From Bacillus sp. FJAT-29814 (GTDB taxonomy: Bacteria; Bacillota; Bacilli; Bacillales; Cytobacillaceae): a stretch of 64,000 bases of DNA. Numbering within the stretch: position 1 is the stretch's first letter; each line of letters starts with the position of its first letter. Positions 9,758 to 18,913 of the stretch are shown piece by piece. A model generated the notes under the pieces. That model saw nothing but the letters and a program-made list of their open reading frames with translations, was not told the origin of the DNA and did not search any database. The stretch covers positions 32,385 to 96,384 of the forward strand of contig NZ_LMTJ01000011.1 in the NCBI RefSeq assembly GCF_001510715.1, read 5' to 3'. Both the position numbers and the translations under genes were made by a program.

Positions 9758-9880
9758 TAGCGCTGGTACGAGAATTGACCACTCTTGTTTGACTACTTGA
9801 ACAAAGAATTAACCATTTCTTCGTACCATCCTTCACTTTAGCAACCTATCATTTTCGATGTAGTGTTCTTCCCTTAATGA

Positions 9881-10306
9881 TTAACATTTCGGTTCAATAA
9901 TTGGCAGTTCCCGATTAACTAGTTTTGGGGATAGCGGCTGTATTGTACAAAAGCAAGTTAAATCCACAATGATACATATATCAGTTTTTAACAGCGAAAA
10001 TACATCATCACATAACTCCACCGGACAACCCTCCATATCAACTGGCATTAGGAGTGACAATTTTGCACAACAATTTCTTGAGTCAATGTCTTCTAACCTA
10101 AAAACCTGTGTAGTGAAAAATCCTCCAAACCTTGTAACTCCAAAAGTTTCAAATGCGCATTTCCCATTTGTAATAATAAATGGTATGGTATCAAAGCCAA
10201 GCTTTTCGCAAATAAAACGAAAGCCTTCAAAAGATAGCTTTTGCTGTTCCTCAAGAAGTTGTTCCATTTCTTCACAAATACACCATCTATTTTTCTCTAT
10301 TTCCAT
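9881..10306 (-). CDS. CotY/CotZ-family spore coat (crust/exosporium) protein
   Basis: The 141-residue product is cysteine-rich and ends with DICIIVDLTCFCTIQPL, the diagnostic C-terminal block of the CotY/CotZ (ExsY-like) family. It also has TIPFIITNGKCAFETFG and FRLEDIDSRNCCAKLSLL, both family-like. The start at ATG 10306 follows GGGGGAAGAGGA. These proteins self-assemble through disulphides into the outermost spore layer. It is short of the extra N-terminal cysteines of some members but looks intact. It is the last recognisable core gene before the island array begins. Confidence 0.78.
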   Translation of the reverse strand: MEIEKNRWCICEEMEQLLEEQQKLSFEGFRFICEKLGFDTIPFIITNGKCAFETFGVTRFGGFFTTQVFRLEDIDSRNCCAKLSLLMPVDMEGCPVELCDDVFSLLKTDICIIVDLTCFCTIQPLSPKLVNRELPIIEPKC

Positions 10307-10611
10307 GAGTATCCTCTTCCCCCATTAGCCGCTTAATATTCCTTATTTTAAATTATTCTTTTCGAAATAAATGGTATAGGCTCCTCTCCCCTAAGAAATC
10401 GGCTATTATACAGTACGATGTAAATAGGTAATCATTTTAGGAAAACTCTTTGACTGGCGGAAATTTTGCCTAAAACAGCTGCAAAATGGAAAAACGGGCT
10501 GATCCCTGTTAGTGAACAGCCCAGAATAAATATAAAAAATATATATATGATTCAACTTGCCAATGGCATTTGGACAAATAGCATCGCTTTCAGGACGTAG
10601 CTTGCAATAAA
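10307..10611. other. Non-coding stretch at the left border of the island array
   Basis: No gene is visible. One short hairpin (GGGCTG 10496-10501 with CAGCCC 10517-10522) is the only structure. No copy of the groEL-type attachment core or its flank is found here, so the left end of the first island cannot be placed. Confidence 0.5.
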
Positions 10612-11067
10612 TTGCGCGTCATGCCCGGCGCCGCTGACCATTCTTTTATGATAAAAACCAAATCCAAACGAACCATCGTGGTGGATGAAGAGGTGATTGC
10701 CGCACTTAGGAAGCATATGATTGCGCAACAGAAAGTGCAGAAGTACTGTGGTGAGGCCTATCTTGACAAAGGATTTATTTTCGCCAAGGACGAGAAACAA
10801 CCAGGCTACCCTATTTTCATTTAGACCGTGGAAAACAGAATGGCACGTCTGCTGAAGCTGGCCGGCTTGAATCCGTGATTGACTCCCCACTCGCTGCGCC
10901 ATACGCACAAATCATTGTTAGCAGAAGCAAAGGTGGGATTAGAAGAAATTATGGAACGATTAGGTCACTGCGACGACGACACAACCAAGAACGTCTATCT
11001 GCACGTAACAAAAGAAATGAAAAAAGAGGCTTCCCATAAGTTTGCGCAACTCATGAGAAACCTCTAA
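10612..11067 (+). pseudogene. Tyrosine integrase remnant I (two in-frame stops)
   Basis: One reading frame encodes the last ~150 residues of a phage-type tyrosine recombinase, closely similar to the copy at 50.5-51.2 kb. It includes VVDEEVIAAL, then TPHSLRHTHKSLLAEA with the catalytic H-x-x-R, ERLGHCDDDTTKNVYLHV with the second histidine and the nucleophilic tyrosine, and the KKEASHKFAQLMRNL tail. TAG at 10822-10824 and TGA at 10876-10878 interrupt the frame, and the N-terminal two thirds are gone. It ends about 80 bp before an attachment core, as do the other three copies. Non-functional. Confidence 0.85.
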
Positions 11068-11148
11068 TTTTAGGTGAGAAATGTTAGCGAGATGTTAGCA
11101 TCTGGCTCCCCTTATATAAAATCCTCTTATATCAAGGGGTTTGGGCAC

Positions 11149-11167
11149 TTATTACATCATGCCGCCC
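11149..11167. other. Attachment core, copy 1 (identical to groEL 3' end)
   Basis: TTATTACATCATGCCGCCC is identical over 19 bp to the end of groEL at 51284-51302, including the stop codon. The bases to the left (ATATCAAGGGGTTTG) also resemble 51265-51279. To the right the sequence switches to GTAAGCTTTGAG instead of continuing groEL. This is what a chain of integrations into the groEL 3' end leaves behind. Confidence 0.85.
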
Positions 11168-11352
11168 GTAAGCTTTGAGTGTGTAATATCGTTAACGAGA
11201 GGTGCAACAATTGCGGTAAATCAACGTTTTGGATATTACTGGTTGTAACATCTTTAACGTCGATTTACCGTTTTTTATGGAATTGCGTTAGCAAAATGTT
11301 AGTAATTTAAAACAGAAATCTTCACCAATGTTCACACACTCAACATGACTGG
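11168..11352. repeat. Core-flank repeat, copy 1 (stem-loop and GTTAGCA arms)
   Basis: This ~185-bp sequence recurs almost unchanged at 25011-25193 and 29618-29805, always directly right of an attachment core. It holds an inverted repeat, GGTAAATCAACG (11215-11226) and CGTCGATTTACC (11259-11270), and near its end GTTAGCAAAATGTTAG. The same GTTAGCnnnATGTTAGCA motif also lies left of the cores (11082-11100 and 51213-51232), so these look like integrase arm-type sites on both sides of the crossover. Function inferred from position. Confidence 0.7.
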
Positions 11353-11528
11353 ATTGTAGGTCGCAGACTATTTTGTACTGCCAAAAAATAAACGTTCATT
11401 TTCACACCCCGCAAACCCGCATTCCTTCGTTCGCAGGTGATAATAAACTCTTTCCTTTTCCCCGCTTTTTCCCCATTTTTTCAAAAAATCGCATCGGTTT
11501 TTCCCGCTTTTTTTCACGTTTTTTTCCG

Positions 11529-11709
11529 AGTGAGAATAAAGATTTTCCCTCACGCTTTTTTCACGAATGTTGATGGGACAGCCCCGAAGGGCTGTTTCTC
11601 CCGCTTTTTTGGAACATTTTTATTCTCACTGGGAGGGGGAGAAGAAAATGTTTATTGTGGGAGGGAGGGAAGGAATTAGTTAGTTACATAGTAGAGATAA
11701 GGGTTAAAA
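11529..11709. repeat. Cassette-boundary repeat, copy 1
   Basis: From TCACGCTTTTTT (about 11550) to about 11709 the sequence matches 18019-18155: a CAGCCC/GGGCTG hairpin with a 4-nt loop (11579-11594), then ATTTTTATTCTCACTG, a purine-rich GGGAGGGGGA tract, AAAATGTTTATT and GTTACATAGTAG. In this copy GTGAGAATAAA (11529-11539) also pairs with TTTATTCTCAC (about 11618-11628), giving a long outer stem. The two copies bracket the cargo from 11.7 to 18.0 kb. Confidence 0.6.
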
Positions 11710-11735
11710 TCGTTCTCTCATTCCCATTTAATTAC

Positions 11736-12092
11736 CTAATTGGAAAAATTAGCTTTCCATTCTTTTACTGAATTATTGCTAAGTCGATATGAATTCCCCT
11801 TTTCTACAATCTCTACATATTGTGGCATTGAAACAAATAAATCAAATTCCAACTTTTCTCCCAGATTTTTTCTTCCTATTGCTGGAAGCAATTGCTTTTT
11901 AACATCTATTTCAATCAGATTATTTTCTTCATCGATTAAAGTTAGAATTAACTCTGAAGAAGTAGATTCAATAAATGTTCCGTAGCCTCCTCCAACTATA
12001 TTTGATAAATCCTTCATATTTTTCTCTTTAACACCTGTGATCCCATTTTTTTCTGAAGGTATATAATCCAATTTTAATGTTCTATATTTCAC
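11736..12092 (-). CDS. Hypothetical protein, 118 aa
   Basis: I place the start at GTG 12092, eight bases after AGGAG; the longer frame has no ribosome-binding site. I do not recognise the protein. It is soluble, predicted beta-rich, with a glycine run (IVGGGYG) near residue 32-38 and no cysteines. It is the last of four minus-strand genes (with 12.2, 12.5 and 13.1 kb) downstream of the Nmad3-family gene. Intergenic gaps of roughly 85 bp or less suggest one transcript, so it may be an accessory of that gene. Confidence 0.55.
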   Translation of the reverse strand: MKYRTLKLDYIPSEKNGITGVKEKNMKDLSNIVGGGYGTFIESTSSELILTLIDEENNLIEIDVKKQLLPAIGRKNLGEKLEFDLFVSMPQYVEIVEKGNSYRLSNNSVKEWKANFSN

Positions 12093-12177
12093 ATCAATCA
12101 CTCCTATTGAAGATAGAGATTTACAAAATATCAAAAGTTGGTGTTTGCATTGTCTTCTTAATCAAATAAATTTAGCA

Positions 12178-12519
12178 TTAATCTTCATAATCATACTGAC
12201 ATGACATTTTTATCCAAACTTCATCAAAAAAATTTTCAATATCCTTCAGTTTAGTGCTTTCTGAATCACCACTATATGAAACTGTAAAGGATTCTCTATA
12301 ATCTTTTCTAAAAAATGATGCTTTACAGTTATATTTAGGAAAGCCAAACTGTTCCAACTTTCCAATATCATATTCAGTTATCTCAATCGTATACTTTTTT
12401 CCTGTTTCGTCGCTTATTAATTTTGTCCATGTACAAGCATACCAATCGTTATGGGTTTCTGACTCTCTTACTTCCCTTATATACTTATTTCTCTTCAAGG
12501 AATTTTCAGTAATTTTCAT
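12178..12519 (-). CDS. Hypothetical protein, 113 aa
   Basis: No family is recognised. The protein has a basic N-terminus (MKITENSLKRNKYIREVRES) and alternating strand-like segments (KKYTIEITEYDIGKLEQFGF, ESFTVSYSG). It starts six bases after the stop of the 178-aa zinc-finger gene, so the two are co-transcribed and possibly coupled. Confidence 0.55.
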   Translation of the reverse strand: MKITENSLKRNKYIREVRESETHNDWYACTWTKLISDETGKKYTIEITEYDIGKLEQFGFPKYNCKASFFRKDYRESFTVSYSGDSESTKLKDIENFFDEVWIKMSCQYDYED

Positions 12520-12525
12520 TTTTCC

Positions 12526-13062
12526 CTACTCCCTGTTTTTCCCTGATTCCCCCATAATATAGGGAGTAATTTTATTTTTTAATTTTGGAATAAGTTGCTT
12601 CTCAGTCAATTTTAATAGTTTTTCGTTATAAGGATATGTATATTTCTTATTCCCGCATTCCATATTTAAAAGAGTCATTCCATTTACATACCCTTTATAA
12701 ACATGAACAGCCCCAGTAAATTCAGTTCCATTCATTCGAAAACCTATTTGGATATATTCATGCTCATACTCATTATTTTTATAAATTCTATCCTTAACTG
12801 AAATTATTTTTGGATATGTTGGCTTAAATTCAAGTAATTTCCAATCATATCCTTTACTTTGGGCGAACTGTTTCCACATATCAAACCTTCGATAATCATC
12901 AATAATTAGACTTGACCACATTGCTATGTCCAGACAATTTCGGCAACATTTACTATGCTCTTGAACTGAAAAAGAATAACTTCTTTCATTTTCAATTTTA
13001 GTAGAGGTAGTTGTTAACAACTCTCTTTCCTTTCCGCATTTAAAGCATTTTCCAATCGCCAT
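12526..13062 (-). CDS. Hypothetical protein with N-terminal zinc-ribbon-like cysteines
   Basis: ATG 13062 is the start, six bases after GGAGG. Within the first 45 residues are CFKCG and, about 30 residues later, CCRNC, a spacing fitting a treble-clef or zinc-ribbon site. The remaining ~130 residues are unrecognised, with a FRMNGTEFTGAVHVYKGY strand-rich stretch. It lies between the Nmad3-family gene and two small unknown genes on the same strand, so a DNA-related role is plausible but unproven. Confidence 0.55.
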   Translation of the reverse strand: MAIGKCFKCGKERELLTTTSTKIENERSYSFSVQEHSKCCRNCLDIAMWSSLIIDDYRRFDMWKQFAQSKGYDWKLLEFKPTYPKIISVKDRIYKNNEYEHEYIQIGFRMNGTEFTGAVHVYKGYVNGMTLLNMECGNKKYTYPYNEKLLKLTEKQLIPKLKNKITPYIMGESGKNRE

Positions 13063-13109
13063 ATTACCCTCCAATTCCTCCGTTCTAAATTTGTTTCAAA
13101 TAATAATTC

Positions 13110-13955
13110 CTATTCGTATATTAAGCATGAAGTAATCAAATTTTCTGCCCATGCAACAACTTCTGGATTACCGCTGATATACATTTCCTGATCCCCTCTT
13201 CCGTTTGTCTGCATTTCAATTTTTCCATTGGGCAATTCATTCCAAATTTTTATATCATGAGTAAATTGGTCTTGCTCTCCTCTAAATGCAGGCGGTAATT
13301 CCCAAAACGACCTACTTTTTGCGGTAGGTTTAGTCAGTACGAGCTTTTCATCATACATGAAAGAACCCCACCCTGGCTTATCTGAATGAGTAGAAAATGC
13401 TTTTGTTGCTATGTAAACACTATTACGATCATTTCCATAATCTTTCCTTTTCTTTATATGAGGATGATATTTTGTCCAAGATGGTACTGGGTTCCTGGCT
13501 CTTATATCAAATACTCTATCTACCTCTAAATATCCAAAAATAGCATGAATATCTGGAGCTGTTTTATTATATTTCCATTCTCCGTTAATTTTTCTTGCCT
13601 CTTTAAACCAACCAAAGAATAGAAATATATCTCCTTTACCTACATCTCGATTATGCAATGTACCTTGCGAAGTTCCAGCCTGTCCAAATAATCCCCTCCA
13701 ATTATTAGGCCTTTCCTTTTTAATTGATTTTTGTAAATCTGGATCTAAATGTGCTTCTGAGTATAGATTTATGCCTAAATCTTTCATTACTTTTAGGTAA
13801 CTCTTTGTTGGTGAGTAAATAAGATTCTTATAGAAATCGCCCGAATCAGCCCTTGGAATTGGTAACGAAACAAATTTATCATCCATTATAGGGCTTGGCT
13901 TCCCTCCCGTTGTTCCATCAAAGCCTTTTCTACTTAATATCACCTTTCTCCCCAT
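13110..13955 (-). CDS. Nmad3-family protein (nucleotide modification associated domain 3)
   Basis: The N-terminus KVILSRKGFDGTTGGKPSPI followed by VSLPIPRADSG matches what I recall as the hallmark of the Nmad3 family, found by comparative genomics near base-modification and restriction genes in bacteria and phages. Other conserved-looking blocks are GDIFLFFGWF and HAIFGYLEV. Length (281 aa) fits. GGAG precedes the ATG. It heads a minus-strand group and is divergent, across about 200 bp, from the first of two HEPN-type genes. The biochemical activity of the family is not established to my knowledge. Family call by memory of the motif, not by search. Confidence 0.6.
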   Translation of the reverse strand: MGRKVILSRKGFDGTTGGKPSPIMDDKFVSLPIPRADSGDFYKNLIYSPTKSYLKVMKDLGINLYSEAHLDPDLQKSIKKERPNNWRGLFGQAGTSQGTLHNRDVGKGDIFLFFGWFKEARKINGEWKYNKTAPDIHAIFGYLEVDRVFDIRARNPVPSWTKYHPHIKKRKDYGNDRNSVYIATKAFSTHSDKPGWGSFMYDEKLVLTKPTAKSRSFWELPPAFRGEQDQFTHDIKIWNELPNGKIEMQTNGRGDQEMYISGNPEVVAWAENLITSCLIYE

Positions 13956-14156
13956 TTCCTCACTCCACTCTTTTTGGAAACCATTATATACTATATATGG
14001 TAATATATTTAATTAGATTTTTACAGAAGAGATAATCAAATGAGTTCGTTGTAAGACCCTTATCGTGAGAAGTACAAGGAATACCTTATTACACAATTTT
14101 TTAATGTTTGAATGAAGAGGCCTATGGACTTTATTATGTTGAGGTGGAAATAATTT

Positions 14157-15044
14157 ATGAGAGTTTTATGTGAATGGATTATTAAATTACCTTACAGGTT
14201 TGGGAAAAGCGAAGATTTTGAATTTCATCCTGTTAATATTGATGAAATATCCCTAATCCCTATATCTTTACAGGATAAGAACTATTTTAATGGGTTAAAA
14301 GTTCAATATGAAACCAACATGCCTGATGAAATTATTCCCAAAGATTTACACGATTACCATAAAACTCTTGACTTTAAATTAACTGTTTCCAAGAGAGTCG
14401 GTCACGCAGTTAATATTTACAATTCTTCACTAACTTCATTCCTGAATAACTTTACAATTGGCAATTTATTTAATGGTGAAGATTTTACAACTGGATATAT
14501 CATGAAAATTTATAACGATGAAAATATAATTTTTGACGGATTAGATGCTTTAAATTCAATACCTGTAATTACCAAGGAAGATTATAATAAACTTATACAA
14601 AAAGTCATTAATCCGCATCCCTCGGTCTCACATCAATTTATTAAATTGGCGAATGTATTTTTGGAAAATGGATATTTTGATATGGCTTTATTGAATTTAG
14701 CAATGTCGTTAGAGTCACTCGTTAAAAAAACAGTTTATTCAAATGGAATTTCTTCTCATGATTTAGTTAGTGAGAAAGGATATGTAGTAAAATTTTTCCA
14801 CTTAGGTTTAAAACTTTCAAAAGGGTATTCTTTAATGGAAAAAAACAAAGAATTGTTTAATAGTATCAAGGTTATAACTGACTTAAGAAATCATGTAGCC
14901 CATGGCAACACCATTAAATTGTATTCTGATTTTAAAGGGTGGTCAGACGATATGTTATTTTCATATATTGAGGACTTAATTTGGGATGGGGAAGATATTA
15001 TCGAACTAATCGAATCATTAGTTACAATAAATGAAACGATTTAA
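14157..15044 (+). CDS. HEPN-type protein 1 (candidate RNase)
   Basis: The 295-residue protein ends in an all-helical region with ITDLRNHVAHGN at residues 241-252. R244, N245 and H249 form the RN-x3-H (R-x4-H) motif used by HEPN RNases. A preceding helix, MALLNLAMSLESLVKKTVY, is where HEPN proteins commonly carry their conserved helix. The first ~150 residues are an unrecognised partner domain, perhaps a sensor. GAGGTGG lies 9 nt before ATG 14157. The next gene, 84 bp downstream on the same strand, carries the same type of motif, so the two look like a pair in one operon. Confidence 0.6.
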   Translation: MRVLCEWIIKLPYRFGKSEDFEFHPVNIDEISLIPISLQDKNYFNGLKVQYETNMPDEIIPKDLHDYHKTLDFKLTVSKRVGHAVNIYNSSLTSFLNNFTIGNLFNGEDFTTGYIMKIYNDENIIFDGLDALNSIPVITKEDYNKLIQKVINPHPSVSHQFIKLANVFLENGYFDMALLNLAMSLESLVKKTVYSNGISSHDLVSEKGYVVKFFHLGLKLSKGYSLMEKNKELFNSIKVITDLRNHVAHGNTIKLYSDFKGWSDDMLFSYIEDLIWDGEDIIELIESLVTINETI

Positions 15045-15128
15045 TTACTATCATAGAAATTAAGAAATTATTACATAAAAAACCCTTGTTTATAAAATTT
15101 ATGTAATAAGTATTTTAAGAGGTGGAAT

Positions 15129-16277
15129 ATGAACTCGCTACTAATAAGGTTTGTAGTTCCTTTAGAAAATGGATCAATGCATGGTCCAGCATTTCATAGA
15201 TGGTTACCAGATGGAGAACAACACTCGTTGAATTTTGTAACTAAAGATAAAAGTTCTTCACTAAGAATTTGGTTCAAACGTTTTGGATTTAGTGAAAATT
15301 CAGAAATGATTAGGTTTAATATAACAAAAAATCAGGTGGACCCTAATATTATGAGAAGACAGGGGGTTCTTCAAGGTGGACCGCTATTTGGTGAATTAAT
15401 GTTGAATTTAAAAATATTAACCGAAGAAGAAATAGAGATATTCAAAGAAAACTTGAACTATAATAATAATGACATAAATCAAAGTGCATATGAACGTGTC
15501 GGTGAAAAAGTCGTTGCTTTGATTGAGGAGCCTATAAATAAATTATTAAATCTTTTACGCTTTCAATACGGACAACATTGGCTTCCTTCCGCACCCGTTT
15601 GGGATAAAAGGAATGAGAGCATTGGAGGCTTTTGTCAAAATTTAAAAATGCAATGGAGTATAGATAGTGGTATTTCCTGGAATAAATTCATTCCAAATAC
15701 CCCAAGGGTTTATCTTAAAGGATTGAAACCACCTAAAGAATGGTTCAGGGAATTTTTAACTAAAGAAGATTGGAATTCACTTCAATTTAAAATATCTGAG
15801 GAGGATTCCATATCTTTTGGAGCAAAAATAATTATGGAAGCCCGTAGTTATTTTGAAATAGGAGACAATCCATCATATTCATTTGTTTTAGGTGTTTCTG
15901 GGTTGGAAATAGCTATAGAAGAGTTATTTACTTATAAAAAAAGGAATAATGATATAAATTGGCTCACTACAATAAATATCATTTCAAGAAAGCATTTTAA
16001 TAAAAGATTTAAGGAATTGGGTTTGGCTAAGAAGGTAAGGATACTCGGCATGTTAGAGGAGAAACTTTCTGGATGGATAGATGATTGTACAGGAGCTATC
16101 TCAACCAGAAATGCAATTGTTCATAAAGGTGAACGAATTTATTATTCTGAAATTGCACATAAGCAATTTAACGCATTGGTTCATACTACAGGAACCCTTA
16201 TTTTAAATCCACTAATTAAATACCCAAGATATACTGGTCTAAATACTTTATTATCAGAAGAAGAATGGAATCGATAA
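15129..16277 (+). CDS. HEPN-type protein 2 (candidate RNase)
   Basis: This 382-residue protein carries AISTRNAIVHKGE at residues 323-335, with R327, N328 and H332 giving a second R-x4-H motif in a helical C-terminal region (residues 230-360). The N-terminal ~200 residues are unrecognised. GAGGTGG sits close before ATG 15129. It follows HEPN protein 1 in the same direction, and a strong terminator lies at 16433-16459. Two unlike HEPN proteins in tandem suggest a sensor/effector or heteromeric RNase toxin pair; this is inference from motif and context. Confidence 0.58.
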   Translation: MNSLLIRFVVPLENGSMHGPAFHRWLPDGEQHSLNFVTKDKSSSLRIWFKRFGFSENSEMIRFNITKNQVDPNIMRRQGVLQGGPLFGELMLNLKILTEEEIEIFKENLNYNNNDINQSAYERVGEKVVALIEEPINKLLNLLRFQYGQHWLPSAPVWDKRNESIGGFCQNLKMQWSIDSGISWNKFIPNTPRVYLKGLKPPKEWFREFLTKEDWNSLQFKISEEDSISFGAKIIMEARSYFEIGDNPSYSFVLGVSGLEIAIEELFTYKKRNNDINWLTTINIISRKHFNKRFKELGLAKKVRILGMLEEKLSGWIDDCTGAISTRNAIVHKGERIYYSEIAHKQFNALVHTTGTLILNPLIKYPRYTGLNTLLSEEEWNR

Positions 16278-16432
16278 AAACTAATCTACTCTATTCAAAC
16301 ATAAAATTTTTAAAAAAAGGCTTATCCTAAATATAAGTGGTTCGATAATGTGAAGAAAATCCAAATTCAAAGTGAAATTTTCGTTAAAAAACAGTGGTAA
16401 TAACTTAAATATTTGCATTTATTTCACCACAT

Positions 16433-16459
16433 AAAAACGCTTGGAATCCAAGCGTTTTT
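16433..16459. terminator. Strong rho-independent terminator
   Basis: AAAAACGCTTGGA and TCCAAGCGTTTTT form a perfect 13-bp stem with a single-base loop position, ending in a T-run. It closes the HEPN operon; the reverse strand is equally terminator-like. Confidence 0.85.
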
Positions 16460-16833
16460 CATTATATTTAATACTTTGTTTTGTTAATCTTTCTTAAATG
16501 CTTTGATAATCTTTCTTATAAACAACTTCTTCTCATGATTACCATACTCAATAAAATTGAAAAACAGGTCTTTGTTTATGACCCAAACAGGACTGTCCTT
16601 AATAATACACTCTGGCAACGGGTAGGGCGGAGTCTTTTTGTTTTGAGGACTTGTTGTTCCTTTTAGAGATTTTCGAAACAAGGAAGTTAAGGAGCCACAA
16701 GATTAAGTTCATTCGTGTTTCCAGATTTCACTCCATTAGAGGAAAAATGCTGTTATAATAGCTTATATAACTGGAATATTTTTACTGAAAGTGAAGTAAT
16801 CATGGGATAAACATTCAAAAGGAGGGCTGTGTA
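16460..16833. other. Gap with a possible small gene remnant
   Basis: A 65-codon minus-strand frame (16484-16681) would give a lysine-rich peptide ending KLFIRKIIKAFKKD, but it starts with TTG, lacks a ribosome-binding site and matches nothing I know. It could be the C-terminal scrap of a lost gene. Nothing else is visible. Confidence 0.3.
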
Positions 16834-17424
16834 ATGAATTTTGGGCGGGCTTTCACAAAAATATTTTATAGGGAAGCATCGAAGGTAGTAGATCAAAGGA
16901 TGAAAGATAAAAGACTGGAAAGACATTTGCAAGAATTGGAAGCTAAATACGCCGAAGAGCAAAAACAGAATGAGGTTATTCATCAGCAAAAAGTGAAAAG
17001 GTTGGAACATAAAATTGAAATCACCGAGGACTATTTGCGTAACGAAGTAAAGGTGTTGGAGCTGTTCGAACGAAAAAAGAAAACCATCAAAAAGTGGTTC
17101 TACCAAAATTATTGGCTCAAAACGATAAGTGAAAGAAGACCTGCCAATTACAGTGAAATCAAAATGACAGATGAACAAAAACGAGAATTATTGAACAAGT
17201 TAAAATTAAAGCCCAAACACTATGTCCCGCATGGCATCTTAAATGAATTGACGGAAGATGCTACCTTGGAATTCATCATTGAAAATACATCTGTCATAAA
17301 GGAACTGCGTGAGCGACAAGACAAAGAGGGTTACAATCTGTATATCGCCAATCATGGTATAAGAACAAGCACCACGATTTGTTTTGGATTAGTTATTAAG
17401 GATGATGCAAAACAACCTTTCTGA
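16834..17424 (+). CDS. Hypothetical coiled-coil protein, 196 aa
   Basis: An excellent AAAGGAGG precedes ATG 16834, so translation is likely. Residues 20-85 are highly charged and heptad-like (RMKDKRLERHLQELEAKYAE and on), predicting a coiled coil. The C-terminal ~75 residues look globular. No family recognised and no membrane segments. It lies between the HEPN pair and the truncated hsdM. A DNA-binding or scaffold role is only a guess. Confidence 0.55.
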   Translation: MNFGRAFTKIFYREASKVVDQRMKDKRLERHLQELEAKYAEEQKQNEVIHQQKVKRLEHKIEITEDYLRNEVKVLELFERKKKTIKKWFYQNYWLKTISERRPANYSEIKMTDEQKRELLNKLKLKPKHYVPHGILNELTEDATLEFIIENTSVIKELRERQDKEGYNLYIANHGIRTSTTICFGLVIKDDAKQPF

Positions 17425-17656
17425 TGGTAGGAAGAATGACATTCGAATAGTGTTATACAGGCAACAGAATTGGAGGATTCTCCATTTTTGTTGCTTTTTT
17501 TATTGTTTTTTTGGACTCGAACGTGGTCGAACCGTTGAAGTATCGCCACCTGCTTGCATATTCGTTAAAATTGACTATAGATAAATCAATTTGAATTTTT
17601 CTGATTCGAAAAAAATCAAATTGAATCAGTTTGATGCGAGAAAAGGAGCGAAACCA

Positions 17657-18043
17657 ATGGTAACATTCCAAAACAAAGCCACTTTAATTATGAAGGTAGC
17701 AGACATTCTGCGTGGCGTATTTAAACCAGAAGAATACGATAAAATCATTTTGCCGATGGTGCTGTTAAAGCGTTTTGACAGTGTGTTGGCAGATGATAAA
17801 AAGGAAATCTTGGAGGGAGCAGAGGATTTAAAAGAAAATCCAAATGCGAAGGAAACTTTAAAAGAACTGTTTGGATTAAAGGTCGTCAATGATTCCCCAT
17901 TTACCTTCGAGAAGCCCGAACAAGACCACGAACACTTTAAAGAAAACTTCAAGAAATACCTCAATTCCTACTCCGATAACGTAAAAAACACCATTCGGGC
18001 CTTCCAATTTGAGGCCTCTATCACGCTTTTTCCCAAATATTGA
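17657..18043 (+). pseudogene. Truncated hsdM (N-terminal domain only)
   Basis: AAGGAG precedes ATG 17657. The 128 codons encode the HsdM N-terminal helical domain (LIMKVADILRGVFKPEEYDK, then PMVLLKRFDSVL) of a type I methyltransferase. It stops where it runs into the boundary repeat: the last codons (SITLFPKY) are repeat sequence, also seen at about 11550. The SAM-binding and NPPF motifs are absent, so no methyltransferase can be made. Its N-terminus is unlike that of the intact HsdM at 45-46.6 kb, so it comes from a different type I system. Confidence 0.85.
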
Positions 18044-18155
18044 TGCGTCAGCCCGTAAGGGCTGTACATTTTTATTCTCACTGAGAGGGGAGAATGAAAA
18101 TGTTTATTATGAGGGGGAAAATGAGGAAAATTCAGTTACATAGTAGGGTTAAGGA
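18019..18155. repeat. Cassette-boundary repeat, copy 2
   Basis: This copy matches 11550-11709: TCACGCTTTTT, the CAGCCC/GGGCTG hairpin, ATTTTTATTCTCACTG, a purine tract, AAAATGTTTATT and GTTACATAGTAG. It directly replaces the rest of hsdM. A shorter match (TTTTTGGAATATTTTTATTC and CACTGG) lies at 22507-22548. Confidence 0.6.
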
Positions 18156-18228
18156 TTAAGGTTTTATCTAAGGCTTGAAAGTACAACAGATAGTTAAACA
18201 ATTCTATCTGGTTTATAGGAAACCTTTT

Positions 18229-18747
18229 TCAATGGTTCCTATGCCATGCGGCTACTGCTTTTGCATATTCTGCTTTTTTTAACTTTAGAGCTTCATCAAT
18301 CTTGGATGTTAGTTGCATATCTTCAATATTTAAAACTTCCATGATCTTTTGCATATTATTGGTTACTGCTAACTTTCTAACGTATTCCTCCATATTTATA
18401 GATTTATTCCGATTATAAAACGAAGATAGACTATCTCTTTCAACTCTTATTTCCTTTGCTAATGCCCAAATTTCTTTTTTATTTTTGGCAGAGGCAAAGT
18501 AAGTAAGCCATTCCTCCATGTACCGTTCTTCAAAATAGTTTTTTATTTCTTCATCCAATTTTTTTAATCTCTCTCTTTCTTCAGCCTCTTTAATTTTGGC
18601 TAACTTTTCCTTCTCAGCACATTCAGAACAGTTTATTGTTCGATGTTCTCTTCGCCTATTCCAGACATCCATCTCAACCACTTCCGTATATGTACCTTTA
18701 CCACAGCTACATGGATAATCTCTACTGTACATTTCTTCCCAACTCAT
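18229..18747 (-). CDS. Hypothetical protein with cysteine pairs, 172 aa
   Basis: The N-terminus carries CSCGKG and, about 25 residues on, CSEC, consistent with a small zinc site. A long charged helix follows (ECAEKEKLAKIKEAEERERL and on), so the protein is mostly helical. No family recognised. It is the last of a minus-strand series running from 24.2 down to 18.2 kb. Confidence 0.5.
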   Translation of the reverse strand: MSWEEMYSRDYPCSCGKGTYTEVVEMDVWNRRREHRTINCSECAEKEKLAKIKEAEERERLKKLDEEIKNYFEERYMEEWLTYFASAKNKKEIWALAKEIRVERDSLSSFYNRNKSINMEEYVRKLAVTNNMQKIMEVLNIEDMQLTSKIDEALKLKKAEYAKAVAAWHRNH

Positions 18748-18913
18748 ATTTATCCTCTCTTTTCCATAAAAAAATCAAAACCGTCATTTCCCTATTTGAT
18801 TTTCATTTTTGTTTTTCCATCTACCAATCTAATCCCAAACATGTAATACTTCCCAATGTAGGTGAATGTCTTGTGTGTATGTCGGGAGAAACTTTTTCAT
18901 AATCCCAATTACT

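Noticed and set aside
11437..11679. Phenylalanine-rich plus-strand frame
   Set aside because: Produced by T-rich non-coding repeat sequence; no ribosome-binding site and composition is unlike a protein.
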